64,000 bases of DNA. It comes from Clostridiales bacterium. GTDB lineage: Bacteria; Bacillota; Clostridia; Lachnospirales; Lachnospiraceae. Both the position numbers and the translations under genes were made by a program. Below the pieces are notes generated by a model. That model was not told where the DNA came from. It searched no databases and worked only from the letters and a program-made list of their open reading frames with translations. Location: NCBI GenBank assembly GCA_021199255.1, contig JAJQIK010000081.1:1-64000 (forward strand), read 5' to 3'. Positions 24,688 to 33,792 of this stretch are shown piece by piece (the stretch's first letter is position 1; the number at the start of each line of letters is the position of its first letter).

Positions 24688-25773
24688 ATGGGGAGAGTAT
24701 TGATACTCACAAACTCATCCGGCGGACTGTATGATTTCCGCAACGAATTTGTACAGGCGCTACTGGCTGAACATGAGGTGTTCATCAGCATGCCGGATGA
24801 TACAAAGGAGAAAGAATTAGAGGCAGAGGGCTGTGGGATTATCAAAACGGCGATTAACCGGAGAGGAATCAATCCCATAGAGGACTTGAAGTTATACCGC
24901 GCTTACAGTAAGATGATGAAAGAGGTACAACCGGATCTGGTAGTGACCTATACGATTAAGCCGAATATCTACGGCGGTTTGGCAGCGGGCAGACATAAGA
25001 TCCCTTATATGGCCACGATTACCGGCCTGGGAGGGGCTTTTGACAAGACAGGGCTTCTGCTCAGGGTGATCGTAGCCATGTACCGGGCGGGCTTGAGGAA
25101 AGCGGCGTGCGTATTTTTCCAGAATCAGGAAAATCGGAGCATTTTTCAGGATTTCGGGATTACGGCGCAAAAAAGCCGGATGGTCATGGGCTCCGGGGTG
25201 AATCTGGACAGACACCGATATGAGGAATATCCTGCCGGGCGGGAAACCCATTTCCTTTTTGTCGGGCGTGTGATGAAGGAACGGGGTATTCTGGAATTTA
25301 TTGAAGCGGCCAAAAGGCTGCACAGCGATCAGGTTTTCTTCGATATCATGGGATATTGCGACGAGGATTATCAGGGGTTGTTGGATAGGCTGGAAGGGCA
25401 GGGAGTCCTGCGCCAGATCGGATTCCATACGGAAGTGCATGAATATCTGGCGGCGGCAAGTGCCATAGTGGTGGCGTCTTTTCATGAGGGAATGTCCAAT
25501 GCCCTGATCGAAGGGGCGGCGACTGGGCGTCCGGTTATCGCTTCTAACATCAGCGGCTGCTTAGAGGCTTTTGAGGAAGGCGTTACAGGCTTTGGCTTTA
25601 CGCCGGGACATTCGGAGGAGCTGATCCGGGCGATGGAGCAGTTTTTGGCGCTGCCGATGGAGAGCCGTGCCGCCATGGGGCAGCGGGGCAGAGAGAAAAT
25701 GGAGAGAGAATTTGACCGGAAACTGGTTACCGGCGAATATATGGAAGAAGTGCATCAGCTTCTGGGTGTATAG
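24688..25773 (+). CDS. GT4 glycosyltransferase, PglA-like
   Basis: 361-residue GT-B enzyme. The N-terminal VLILTNSSGGLYDFRNEF and the TYTIKPNIYGG and ITGLGGAF segments are typical of the PglA/CapM group, which adds HexNAc to lipid-linked bacillosamine. The donor-binding E-x7-E motif is EGMSNALIE (about 271-279). No signal peptide; expected at the inner face of the membrane. It sits after the PglC/ATP-grasp pair with a 27-base gap, so it probably adds the second sugar, for example GalNAc. Confidence 0.78.
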   Translation: MGRVLILTNSSGGLYDFRNEFVQALLAEHEVFISMPDDTKEKELEAEGCGIIKTAINRRGINPIEDLKLYRAYSKMMKEVQPDLVVTYTIKPNIYGGLAAGRHKIPYMATITGLGGAFDKTGLLLRVIVAMYRAGLRKAACVFFQNQENRSIFQDFGITAQKSRMVMGSGVNLDRHRYEEYPAGRETHFLFVGRVMKERGILEFIEAAKRLHSDQVFFDIMGYCDEDYQGLLDRLEGQGVLRQIGFHTEVHEYLAAASAIVVASFHEGMSNALIEGAATGRPVIASNISGCLEAFEEGVTGFGFTPGHSEELIRAMEQFLALPMESRAAMGQRGREKMEREFDRKLVTGEYMEEVHQLLGV

Positions 25774-25782
25774 GAGGAAAAC

Positions 25783-27099
25783 ATGGGATTATATGAAGAT
25801 TTGGTAAGTGGAAAAGAAAAATTATCTTTGGTAGGACTGGGATACGTAGGAATGCCGATTGCGGTTGCTTTCGCCAGAAAGATTAACGTGGTGGGCTTCG
25901 ACCTCAATGAGAAGAAAATCGAATTGTATAAGAGCGGCGTCGATCCCACGAATGAGGTGGGCGACGAGGTGATTCAACAGACGAAGGTTACCTTTACGGC
26001 GGATCCTTCTCAATTAAGAGAGGCAAAGTTCCATATCGTGGCGGTGCCTACGCCGGTGAACGACGACCACACGCCGGATCTGACGCCGGTGGAAGGAGCC
26101 AGCCGTATTTTGGGGCAGAATCTGACCAGGGGCTCCGTTGTGGTATTTGAGTCTACGGTATATCCGGGCGTTACGGAGGATATCTGCATACCCATTATAG
26201 AGAAGGAGTCCGGTTTAAAATGTGGTGTGGACTTTAAAATCGGCTATTCGCCGGAGCGGATTAATCCAGGGGACAAGGTACATAGACTGGAGACGATCAC
26301 CAAGATTGTGTCCGGCATGGACGACGAGACTCTGGACACCATTGCCAGGGTCTATGAACTGGTAGTAGAGGTAGGTGTGTACCGGGCGGAATCCATCAAA
26401 GTGGCGGAAGCCGCTAAGGTAATTGAGAACAGCCAGAGAGATATCAATATAGCCTTTATGAATGAGCTTTCCATTATTTTCCACAAAATGGGAATCGACA
26501 CGAAAGCGGTATTGGAGGCGGCGGGAACCAAGTGGAACTTCCTGAAATTCATGCCCGGCTTAGTAGGAGGGCATTGTATCGGCGTAGATCCTTATTATCT
26601 GACCTATAAGGCGGAGCAATTAGGCTATCATTCCCAGATTATCCTGTCCGGACGCCGTATCAACGACGATATGGGCAGATATGTGGCGGAAAGCCTGGTC
26701 AAAGATCTGATTAAGGCGGATATTCCCGTGAAGCATGCAAGGGTAGCGATTTTGGGATTTACCTTTAAGGAGAACTGCCCGGATACCAGAAATACGAAGG
26801 TCATCGATATTTACAGGGAGCTGGGCGAATATGGGATTGCGCCCATCGTAGTAGACCCGTCGGCGGACGCCGAGGAAGCCAAGCGTCTCTATGGGATAGA
26901 TTTCCAGACGATGGAGGACGTCCGGAATGTGGACGCGGTGATTCTGGCGGTTGCCCACGACAGGTTTAAGAGCCTAAGCAGGGACGAGATCGACAGCTTC
27001 TATGATCCGAAGCATAAGCAGAAGGTATTAATGGATCTTAAGGGCCTGCTGAGGAAAGAAGATTATATGACTGAGGATTATTTGTATTGGAGATTGTAA
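25783..27099 (+). CDS. UDP-N-acetylhexosamine 6-dehydrogenase (TviB/WbpO-like)
   Basis: 438-residue NAD-dependent four-electron dehydrogenase. It has the Rossmann motif VGLGYVGMP (17-25), a central domain with [19 protein letters not shown], the catalytic cysteine in GGHCIGVD (about 265) and a C-terminal UDP-binding domain with [14 protein letters not shown]. The [10 protein letters not shown] wording and length fit the TviB/WbpO group that oxidises UDP-GlcNAc or UDP-GalNAc to the uronic acid. The epimerase at 28505-29482 completes a Vi-like or P. aeruginosa O6-like route to UDP-GalNAcA. RBS AGGAGG precedes the ATG. Confidence 0.83.
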   Translation: MGLYEDLVSGKEKLSLVGLGYVGMPIAVAFARKINVVGFDLNEKKIELYKSGVDPTNEVGDEVIQQTKVTFTADPSQLREAKFHIVAVPTPVNDDHTPDLTPVEGASRILGQNLTRGSVVVFESTVYPGVTEDICIPIIEKESGLKCGVDFKIGYSPERINPGDKVHRLETITKIVSGMDDETLDTIARVYELVVEVGVYRAESIKVAEAAKVIENSQRDINIAFMNELSIIFHKMGIDTKAVLEAAGTKWNFLKFMPGLVGGHCIGVDPYYLTYKAEQLGYHSQIILSGRRINDDMGRYVAESLVKDLIKADIPVKHARVAILGFTFKENCPDTRNTKVIDIYRELGEYGIAPIVVDPSADAEEAKRLYGIDFQTMEDVRNVDAVILAVAHDRFKSLSRDEIDSFYDPKHKQKVLMDLKGLLRKEDYMTEDYLYWRL

Positions 27100-28454
27100 A
27101 ATTGGTCAGGAACAACAGAAAATCTCTTTGTATTCTCATGGGGCTGCTGATATTCTTTTTGGGAATGTTGGCAGCTTATGGCGTCGGGGTGTATAATGAC
27201 TCAGACCAGTATATTACCATGCATATTCACAGGGAGCCTCTTTACCCACTGTTTTTAGCCCTGTTCCGGACGCTGATCGGGGAGGGTTATCTGACGGCAG
27301 CGGCGGCGGTGCAGAACATTCTCGCTGCGGTGAGCGTCTGGGTGCTGTCAGAATATATAACAGGGCGTTTTGGCCTGAGATTGTGGGAGGAATTGCTCGT
27401 TATTGGCTTACAGCTAATCCCCCATTTAATGACCAGATATGTGTCCGCGCTGGGAATCTTTCTGGAGAACTCAGTTATGAGCGAGGCGCTCTGTATTCCC
27501 CTGTTCCAGTTTTATCTCTATTTCCTTTTGCGGATGATCTATGAGCGCAGGAGGAGAGACGGAATCCTTGCCCTGCTGGCTGCGTTCCTCCTGTCCCTGA
27601 CCAGAGGGCAGATGATGAGTACGCTTTTAATCTGGATGGTGGTGGCGCTGTTTCAGATGCTCCTGAACAGACAATATCGCAGACTGGCTTTGCCTGTGGT
27701 GGTAATCCTTGCGGTCTTTGGGCTGCGCAGCCTGAGTACGCATGTGTATAATTACGCCGTTACGGGATATTTTATGGGAAATACCTATGGACAGGTTAAT
27801 ACGCTGACGAACGTGATTTACGCCTGTGACCCGGAGGACGGCGAGGCATTGGAGGAGGGCAGCCTGGAACGGGAATTTTTCGACCGCTTCTATGCGGAAG
27901 CAGACGCCATAACTGCCAACTATAAGTATGGCGGCAATACCTTTACCTCCAGAATACAGCATTTGGAAAGTTATCATGACGTGCTGAAATTTCAGGTGCT
28001 GGAGGCAGACCTGTCGGCATACTATTTCGGATTGGGCGAGATAGATTATTATGAGCAGAGCAGTATGTCGGACGAGATGGCGGGGATTATGATCCGGGGG
28101 CTGTTGCCGGAATGTTTCGGACAGTGGTTATATGATTACGGATTGTTGTGCGTATATGGTTTTGTGAGGAGTATTGCGGTGGTACATCCCCTGCTGAACT
28201 GGGCGGCGCTGCTGCTTTATGTACTCGCGGCGGGACTTGCCCTGTGGCAGGGCTGCCGGGCCAGGCACAGGGAGGCTGTGTGGATTATGGGCGTGGCGCT
28301 GTTATTTATCTGTGCCAATGTGTGCGCCACTTCCATGACGATTATGTGCCTTTCCAGATATATGATCTATGGATTTTCCCTGTTCTACATCGCTCTTTTC
28401 CTCTTGGGACGGGAGTGGCTGCAGGACGTGAGAAAGAAAGCGGCGGGAGCGTAG
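27087..28454 (+). CDS. Polytopic membrane protein, GT-C-like, unassigned
   Basis: 455 residues with about ten helices. After the first helix (about 14-34) comes [21 protein letters not shown], an acidic loop followed by a basic-proline segment, as in GT-C transferases. No specific family recognised. It probably starts with TTG at 27087, overlapping the dehydrogenase by 13 bases (GAGGA upstream); TTG 27102, preceded by GGAG, is nearly as good. It lies between the dehydrogenase and epimerase of the HexNAcA pathway, so it may act on that glycan. Confidence 0.6.
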   Translation: MEIVKLVRNNRKSLCILMGLLIFFLGMLAAYGVGVYNDSDQYITMHIHREPLYPLFLALFRTLIGEGYLTAAAAVQNILAAVSVWVLSEYITGRFGLRLWEELLVIGLQLIPHLMTRYVSALGIFLENSVMSEALCIPLFQFYLYFLLRMIYERRRRDGILALLAAFLLSLTRGQMMSTLLIWMVVALFQMLLNRQYRRLALPVVVILAVFGLRSLSTHVYNYAVTGYFMGNTYGQVNTLTNVIYACDPEDGEALEEGSLEREFFDRFYAEADAITANYKYGGNTFTSRIQHLESYHDVLKFQVLEADLSAYYFGLGEIDYYEQSSMSDEMAGIMIRGLLPECFGQWLYDYGLLCVYGFVRSIAVVHPLLNWAALLLYVLAAGLALWQGCRARHREAVWIMGVALLFICANVCATSMTIMCLSRYMIYGFSLFYIALFLLGREWLQDVRKKAAGA

Positions 28455-28504
28455 AAGGCAAGGCGATTGGCTGCTGTTACAGAATGGAGGTAAAGAGGAA
28501 GAAA

Positions 28505-29482
28505 ATGGGTTTTCAGGATATTACATTCGATGCGGATAGCGTGTTTCTGGTAGGAGGCGGCGCCGGTTTTATCGGCTCCAACATCTGCGAGGCATTGATT
28601 CATATGGGATACACCGTGCGGTGTCTGGATGATTTGTCTACCGGCAAATATGAGAATATTGAGCCGTTGGTCGGCAACGAAAGATTTACCTTTATCAAAG
28701 GGGATATTCGGGACTTGGACACCTGTATGGCAGCCTGCCAGGGGGCGGATTATGTACTCAATCAGGCGGCGTGGGGCAGCGTGCCCAGAAGCATCGAGAT
28801 GCCTCTTCTCTATGAAGAAATCAATATCCGCGGCACCTTGAACATGATGGAGGCCGCCAGGGTGAACGGGGTGAAAAAGTTCGTATATGCTTCCAGTTCT
28901 TCTGTATACGGCAATACGCCGACCCTGCCCAAGAAGGAAGGACAGGAGGGGAAGGTGATCTCTCCATACGCGCTGACGAAACGGGTAGATGAAGAGTATG
29001 GCCGCCTTTATAAAGAGCTCTATGGGCTGGATACCTATGGGCTGCGTTATTTTAATGTATTTGGGCGCAGACAGGATCCGGACGGTATGTATGCGGCAGT
29101 GATCCCGAAGTTTATTAAGCAACTGCTGCACGGGGAAGTGCCTACCATTAATGGTGATGGAAAGCAGTCCAGGGATTTTACCTATATCGACAATGTCATC
29201 GAAGCGAATCTGCGCGCATGTCAGGCTTCCGGCGAGGCTGCGGGGCAGGCGTTCAATATCGGCGCAGGCGGCAGGTTGTATCTGATAGATATTTATTATC
29301 ATTTGTGCAAAGCGCTGGGCAAGGAGGTAGAGCCTGCTTTCGGTCCTGAGCGCAAGGGAGACGTAAGAGATTCCAATGCAGATATCAGTAAGGCAAGAGA
29401 GCTTCTTGGTTACAATCCTGAGTTTGATTTTGAAAAAGGAATCACGCTGGCAATCGATTGGTATCAGGAATATCTGAAATAG
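28505..29482 (+). CDS. UDP-HexNAc 4-epimerase (WbpP/TviC-like)
   Basis: 325-residue extended SDR: GGGAGFIGS (about 15-23) for NAD, ASSSSVYG, active-site YALTK (about 154-158) and the RYFNVFGRRQDPDG segment typical of WbpP/TviC. These interconvert UDP-GlcNAc/GalNAc or the corresponding uronic acids. The open frame extends far upstream to 28148, but that portion overlaps the preceding gene in another frame; ATG 28505 follows GAGG by seven bases. Together with the dehydrogenase at 25783 it indicates GalNAcA or GlcNAcA in the glycan. Confidence 0.8.
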   Translation: MGFQDITFDADSVFLVGGGAGFIGSNICEALIHMGYTVRCLDDLSTGKYENIEPLVGNERFTFIKGDIRDLDTCMAACQGADYVLNQAAWGSVPRSIEMPLLYEEINIRGTLNMMEAARVNGVKKFVYASSSSVYGNTPTLPKKEGQEGKVISPYALTKRVDEEYGRLYKELYGLDTYGLRYFNVFGRRQDPDGMYAAVIPKFIKQLLHGEVPTINGDGKQSRDFTYIDNVIEANLRACQASGEAAGQAFNIGAGGRLYLIDIYYHLCKALGKEVEPAFGPERKGDVRDSNADISKARELLGYNPEFDFEKGITLAIDWYQEYLK

Positions 29483-29532
29483 CGTTAGGCCGTGTGAAAG
29501 AGACGAGCGTTGTTTGATAGGAAAACAGATCG

Positions 29533-30477
29533 ATGGAAATGAAGCTTGGCGGTTATCGGATTAAGATAGCCAGAGAATATCATATTAATAATACAATGCC
29601 GAAGATTTACAATGCTAAGGGGCAACTGCTTGAGACCTATTTCCTGAAAAACAGGTATTCCCAGCATGCCCCTTTTGGGCATGAAGGGAAGTACTTTTTC
29701 TGGGATCGTTATAACTATGGGTTAGATACCCATTTCTATGGGGCGCAGGAAATGCTGCGTCCCCTTGGCAAGCCTCTTGTCCAATATGGTATGCTGACGG
29801 AATCGAGGAGTATCGTACCGGCGGATTATCAGATCTTTCAAAAGCATAAGGGGCTGGAAAAGGAATTTCGCACTGTTTTTACGTATGATGATGAGATTTT
29901 GAACGCAATCCCCAACGCCGCGTTTTATCCGATCTGCGCGCAGGTGTGGTATGGCAGGGATGGCGGAGAGGTTCTGCCTGACGCCGAAAATTATCGGAAT
30001 AAGACGAAAAATGCCTCTATCCTTTCCTCCGATAAGGTATTATGTCCCATGCACAGAGTAAGACTGGAGGCGGCGAGGTATTGCAGGAAAACAGGTATTG
30101 CGGACGCCTATGGCACCTTTGACGGCGGCGGTTATTGCCGGGTGGAGGATACGCTGAGGGAATATCGGTATTCCTTTTCTTTTGAAAATAATATTTCGGA
30201 TTATTTCTTTACGGAAAAGCTGACCAACTGCTTTGCCGCGCAGACGATTCCCATTTATCTGGGGGCGCGCAGGATCGGCGAGTTTTTTAATCAGGACGGC
30301 ATCATTTGTATAACCGAGAAGGATTTGGAGGATTTGGAGACGGTGCTGAAGCAATGTACGCCGGAGGAATATGAAAGGCGGCTGCCGGCGGTGTTAGATA
30401 ATTACCATAGAGTACAGGAATACTTCAATATGCAGGATTATCTGTATGAGCATTATTTAGGCCGCGCGGAACAGTGA
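29533..30477 (+). CDS. GT10-type fucosyltransferase-like protein
   Basis: 314 residues. The C-terminal half carries the GT10 signature: YRYSFSFENN (211-220) followed by DYFFTEKLTNCFAAQTIP and YLGA (223-244), equivalent to the alpha-1,3/4-fucosyltransferase donor-binding region. The N-terminal half is divergent. The donor is normally GDP-fucose, though related enzymes use other 6-deoxy or amino sugars. It stands alone between the epimerase and a formyltransferase-like gene. Confidence 0.72.
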   Translation: MEMKLGGYRIKIAREYHINNTMPKIYNAKGQLLETYFLKNRYSQHAPFGHEGKYFFWDRYNYGLDTHFYGAQEMLRPLGKPLVQYGMLTESRSIVPADYQIFQKHKGLEKEFRTVFTYDDEILNAIPNAAFYPICAQVWYGRDGGEVLPDAENYRNKTKNASILSSDKVLCPMHRVRLEAARYCRKTGIADAYGTFDGGGYCRVEDTLREYRYSFSFENNISDYFFTEKLTNCFAAQTIPIYLGARRIGEFFNQDGIICITEKDLEDLETVLKQCTPEEYERRLPAVLDNYHRVQEYFNMQDYLYEHYLGRAEQ

Positions 30478-30512
30478 AGTGACAATATCAGAGCAGCAAA
30501 GGAGAAAAGACC

Positions 30513-31433
30513 ATGAAATATAAGGTAGTCGTGTTTGGAGTGAAGGATACCTCGGAGAATATTGTAACCTATATTCAGGAAAAGCTCTGTCCGGTAGATC
30601 TGGTTATTACGATCAGCCCGGAGGTAACGCAGAAGAATCAGATTTCCGGCTACAAGGGACTTTCCTTTCTGACAGAAAAGTATGGGATTGCAGTGCATGA
30701 GGCGGACAGCTATTTTCTGACAGATGAAAAAACCCAAACCTTTATGAGGGAGAATGAATTTGATATCGGCATCTCTATGGGCTGGCAGAGACTGATTCCC
30801 AAATCCGTGCTGGATTGCTTTCGGTATGGTGTTTTTGGTTTTCACGGAAACTGCGGCTATCTGCCCTTTGGCAGAGGGCGTTCCCCGTTGAACTGGTCTA
30901 TTATTTTAGGAGATAGCAGATTTAACCTGAACCTGTTTCAATATGACGAGCGGGCGGACAGCCCTAACGTGTTTGCCACAGAGATGTTTTCCATTACGCC
31001 CCATGACGATATCCGCACGGCTCAGTATAAAAATATGATCTGTTCTAAGAATTTAATTCGGAAGCTATTGCAGGCTTATCAGGAGGACCGCATTGAGATT
31101 CGAAGGGATTCCAGGGATTTCGATTCCTGGTATCCTAAGCGCACCGGAGCGGACGGCAGGATTGATTTCCATGCCAGAACCCGTGAAATTTATAACCTGA
31201 TCCGCGGTGTGGCGGCGCCTTTCCCGGGAGCCTTCGCCATGCTTGGAGAAGAGAAGGTTACTATATGGGAGGCTCACCCCTTTGATGAAATGATTGACTT
31301 TTCAGAGTATGCGCCGGGAGAAGTCATAGACGTTTTTGACGGTAAACCGGTAGTGCGTACCGTGGACGGTTCTCTGCTGATCGACCGGTATGAAAGCGGC
31401 AGAAAATTGCAGACCGGCGATTTGCTCGCGTAA
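30513..31433 (+). CDS. Sugar N-formyltransferase-like protein with altered active site
   Basis: 306 residues of the Fmt/ArnA formyltransferase fold: an N-terminal Rossmann-like domain with the HG...LP..RGRSPLNW signature (111-128) and a C-terminal OB-like extension (about 210-306). Relatives transfer formyl from N10-formyl-THF to 4-amino or 3-amino sugars. The family triad is Asn-x-His ... Asp. Here the expected Asn position is Gly109 (GFH), with His111 and Asp149 retained, and an Asn appears two residues after the His (HGN). So catalysis may be changed. Fuc4N or the bacillosamine-type 4-amino sugar are possible substrates. RBS AAAGGAG precedes the ATG. Confidence 0.7.
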   Translation: MKYKVVVFGVKDTSENIVTYIQEKLCPVDLVITISPEVTQKNQISGYKGLSFLTEKYGIAVHEADSYFLTDEKTQTFMRENEFDIGISMGWQRLIPKSVLDCFRYGVFGFHGNCGYLPFGRGRSPLNWSIILGDSRFNLNLFQYDERADSPNVFATEMFSITPHDDIRTAQYKNMICSKNLIRKLLQAYQEDRIEIRRDSRDFDSWYPKRTGADGRIDFHARTREIYNLIRGVAAPFPGAFAMLGEEKVTIWEAHPFDEMIDFSEYAPGEVIDVFDGKPVVRTVDGSLLIDRYESGRKLQTGDLLA

Positions 31434-31485
31434 GGCCAAAGAAACAATTTGTGCAATCAAGCCAAAGAAAGAAGAGGGTTGCAGT

Positions 31486-32640
31486 ATGGGAAATCCGATC
31501 CGTGTCCTGCATGTGCTTGGCGGAACCGGCCTGGGCGGTGCGGAAAGCCGTATTATGGACTTATACCGTCAGATGAACCGGGAAGAGATTCAGTTTGACT
31601 TTCTGGTGCACAGCGGCGCGGTTCATCGCGCCGGAGATGATGAAAACGCCAGGAAACCGCAGTTTTATGATGAAGAAATTCGGAAGATGGGAGGGCGTAT
31701 CTATGTGCTCCCGAAATTTAAAGTCTATAATTATTTTATCTACCGGAAAGCCGTGAAAGCCTTTTTTACGAAACATCATGAATTTCGGGTGGTACAGGGG
31801 CATATGACAAGTACGGCTTCTATTTACCTTCCGCTTGCGAAGCGCGCCGGAGTACCCATTACGGTGGCTCATTCCCGAAACGCGGGTGTGGAGAAGGGGC
31901 TAAAGGGCATGGCCACAAGGTTCTTTCGCAGAGGACTCTGCCAAAAAGCAGATTATTGTTTCGCCTGCTCGAAAGCCGCGGGCGTCGATGTGTTTGGCGC
32001 AAAATGGATGGAGCGGGGCGAGGTCAGAATTATCCATAATGCCATCGATACCGCCAGATTTGCCTATCAGCCGCAAAAAAGCGCCGCCATGAGGCGGAAG
32101 CTGGGAGCGGAGGATAAGCTGATAGTGGGTCATGTGGGACGGTTCGACGCGCAGAAGAACCACTCCTATCTGATAGAAATATTTGCGGCGTTGTGCCGGA
32201 AGAGGGAAGACGCGGTTCTGTTCCTGTTAGGAGAGGGAGCGGGCAGGGCTAAGATAGAAAAACAATGTGAAGCCTTGGGAATCCGGGATAAGGTATTTTT
32301 TGAAGGCAATCAGAAGCAGCCGGAGAATTATTATCAGGCCTTTGACGTTTTCCTGTTACCCTCTTTTTATGAAGGGCTTCCGGGAGTGCTCGTGGAGGCG
32401 CAGGCGGCGGGTTTGCCCTGCTTCGTATCCGATACGGTGACAAGGGAGGCGCAGGCGACCGGTCTGGTGACCTATCTGAGTATACAACAGCCGCCGGAGA
32501 AATGGGCGCAGGCGGTTCTTTCTGTAAAGAGGGAAAGAAAGGATACCAGCGGGGAGGTAGCGGCCAGGGGATTTGATGTGAAAAATCAGGCGGCGGCCTA
32601 TCGCAGCTTTTATTTGAATGGGGATGTTTCCGGCTTATGA
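31486..32640 (+). CDS. GT4 glycosyltransferase
   Basis: 384-residue GT-B enzyme with an N-terminal GGTGLGGAESRIMDLYR acceptor-side loop, the GHVGRFDAQKNH segment and the E-x7-E donor motif EGLPGVLVE (about 285-293). Similar to the EpsF/CapM-like group. Start at 31486 has GAGGG upstream; the upstream in-frame extension to 31390 overlaps the formyltransferase gene and is rejected. The next GT4 overlaps its stop (ATGA), so both are probably sequential in assembly. Sugar specificity cannot be read. Confidence 0.75.
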   Translation: MGNPIRVLHVLGGTGLGGAESRIMDLYRQMNREEIQFDFLVHSGAVHRAGDDENARKPQFYDEEIRKMGGRIYVLPKFKVYNYFIYRKAVKAFFTKHHEFRVVQGHMTSTASIYLPLAKRAGVPITVAHSRNAGVEKGLKGMATRFFRRGLCQKADYCFACSKAAGVDVFGAKWMERGEVRIIHNAIDTARFAYQPQKSAAMRRKLGAEDKLIVGHVGRFDAQKNHSYLIEIFAALCRKREDAVLFLLGEGAGRAKIEKQCEALGIRDKVFFEGNQKQPENYYQAFDVFLLPSFYEGLPGVLVEAQAAGLPCFVSDTVTREAQATGLVTYLSIQQPPEKWAQAVLSVKRERKDTSGEVAARGFDVKNQAAAYRSFYLNGDVSGL

Positions 32641-33749
32641 AAAATTTGTTATTGATTGTGCCGTCTTTGCACCAGGGCGGTCTGGAAAAGGTATGTGTGG
32701 CGACCGCAAGATTATTGCAGCCATATTTTCATGTGCAGATTGCGATCTTTGACTCCAGGGATATCGCCTATGATATCAAGGGAATCCCGGTGGCGGATTT
32801 GCATCTGGCCAGCAGGCCGGGCAGGCTTGCCAAATGCCTGAATGTTTTGAAAAGGGGATACAGGCTTCATCAATTAAAGCAGAGGGAGAAAATTGATATT
32901 GCTTATAGCTTTGGCCCTACTGCAAATTTAGCCAACATCTTTTCTCTGGGAAAGGCGGAAAAATGGCTGGGCATCCGCAGCTATATGGATATGGGGAATC
33001 CGGGGCAGATTCGCCTGTTCTGTAGGCAGGCGGACAGGCTGATCTGTTGTTCCGAGGCGATTTACAGGGAGATTGTGGAGCAATATAACGGAAAAAGGGC
33101 GGTGGTACTGCATAATCCCTTTGATGTGACGGAGGTGGCAAAGGCAGCGGAGCAGGAAACGGCCCAACTGCCCTGGAGCGACGGCCGGATTCTGGTTTCC
33201 ATGGGGCGGGAAGACGTGGTAAAGGGTTTCTGGCATCTGTTGAAAAGCTTTGCACTGGTGCACAGGGAACTGCCGGATACAAAACTGATGATTATCGGTA
33301 AGGGAGAGTTCGCGCAGTATCGGCAATTAGCCGCTCAGCTTGGAATCGACGACGCGGTTTATTTTGCCGGTATGAAGAGGAACCCTTATCCCTATTTAAA
33401 AAGGAGCAGTCTGTATTTGCTGACCTCCTATTACGAGGGATTTCCCAATGCCATGGTAGAAGCCATGTCCCTTGGGATTCCTGTGATAGCGACGGATTGT
33501 ATGACGGGGCCGAGAGAAATTCTGGAGGATCGATACGGGATTCTGGTGCCTAATATGAGTCCCGATGTCAACCTGGATGCCGAAGTTATTACCGAAGAAG
33601 AAAGCGCGCTTGCGAAGCGGATTGTGGAGCTGCTGGAAGCGCCTCAGGATATGGAGTATTATCGAAAGATGTCCCTGCAAAGAGCGGCGGAGTATACGAC
33701 AGAAAGCTATGTTGAAAAGATCAGGGCATGGGCGGAGGAACAGAAGTAA
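32637..33749 (+). CDS. GT4 glycosyltransferase
   Basis: 370-residue GT-B enzyme: IVPSLHQGGLEKVCVATARL at the N-terminus, SMGREDVVKGFWHLL between domains, and the donor motif EGFPNAMVE (about 264-272) followed by GIPVIATDCMTGPREIL. The GPREIL ending is common in enzymes using UDP-hexoses or HexNAc. Translationally coupled to the preceding GT4 by a four-base overlap. A 43-base gap then leads to the DUF6020 gene. No membrane segment. Confidence 0.75.
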   Translation: MKNLLLIVPSLHQGGLEKVCVATARLLQPYFHVQIAIFDSRDIAYDIKGIPVADLHLASRPGRLAKCLNVLKRGYRLHQLKQREKIDIAYSFGPTANLANIFSLGKAEKWLGIRSYMDMGNPGQIRLFCRQADRLICCSEAIYREIVEQYNGKRAVVLHNPFDVTEVAKAAEQETAQLPWSDGRILVSMGREDVVKGFWHLLKSFALVHRELPDTKLMIIGKGEFAQYRQLAAQLGIDDAVYFAGMKRNPYPYLKRSSLYLLTSYYEGFPNAMVEAMSLGIPVIATDCMTGPREILEDRYGILVPNMSPDVNLDAEVITEEESALAKRIVELLEAPQDMEYYRKMSLQRAAEYTTESYVEKIRAWAEEQK

Positions 33750-33792
33750 TTGGCCGGAAGGAGCGGCCAGGGAAGAGGAGTCGCGGCAGAAG

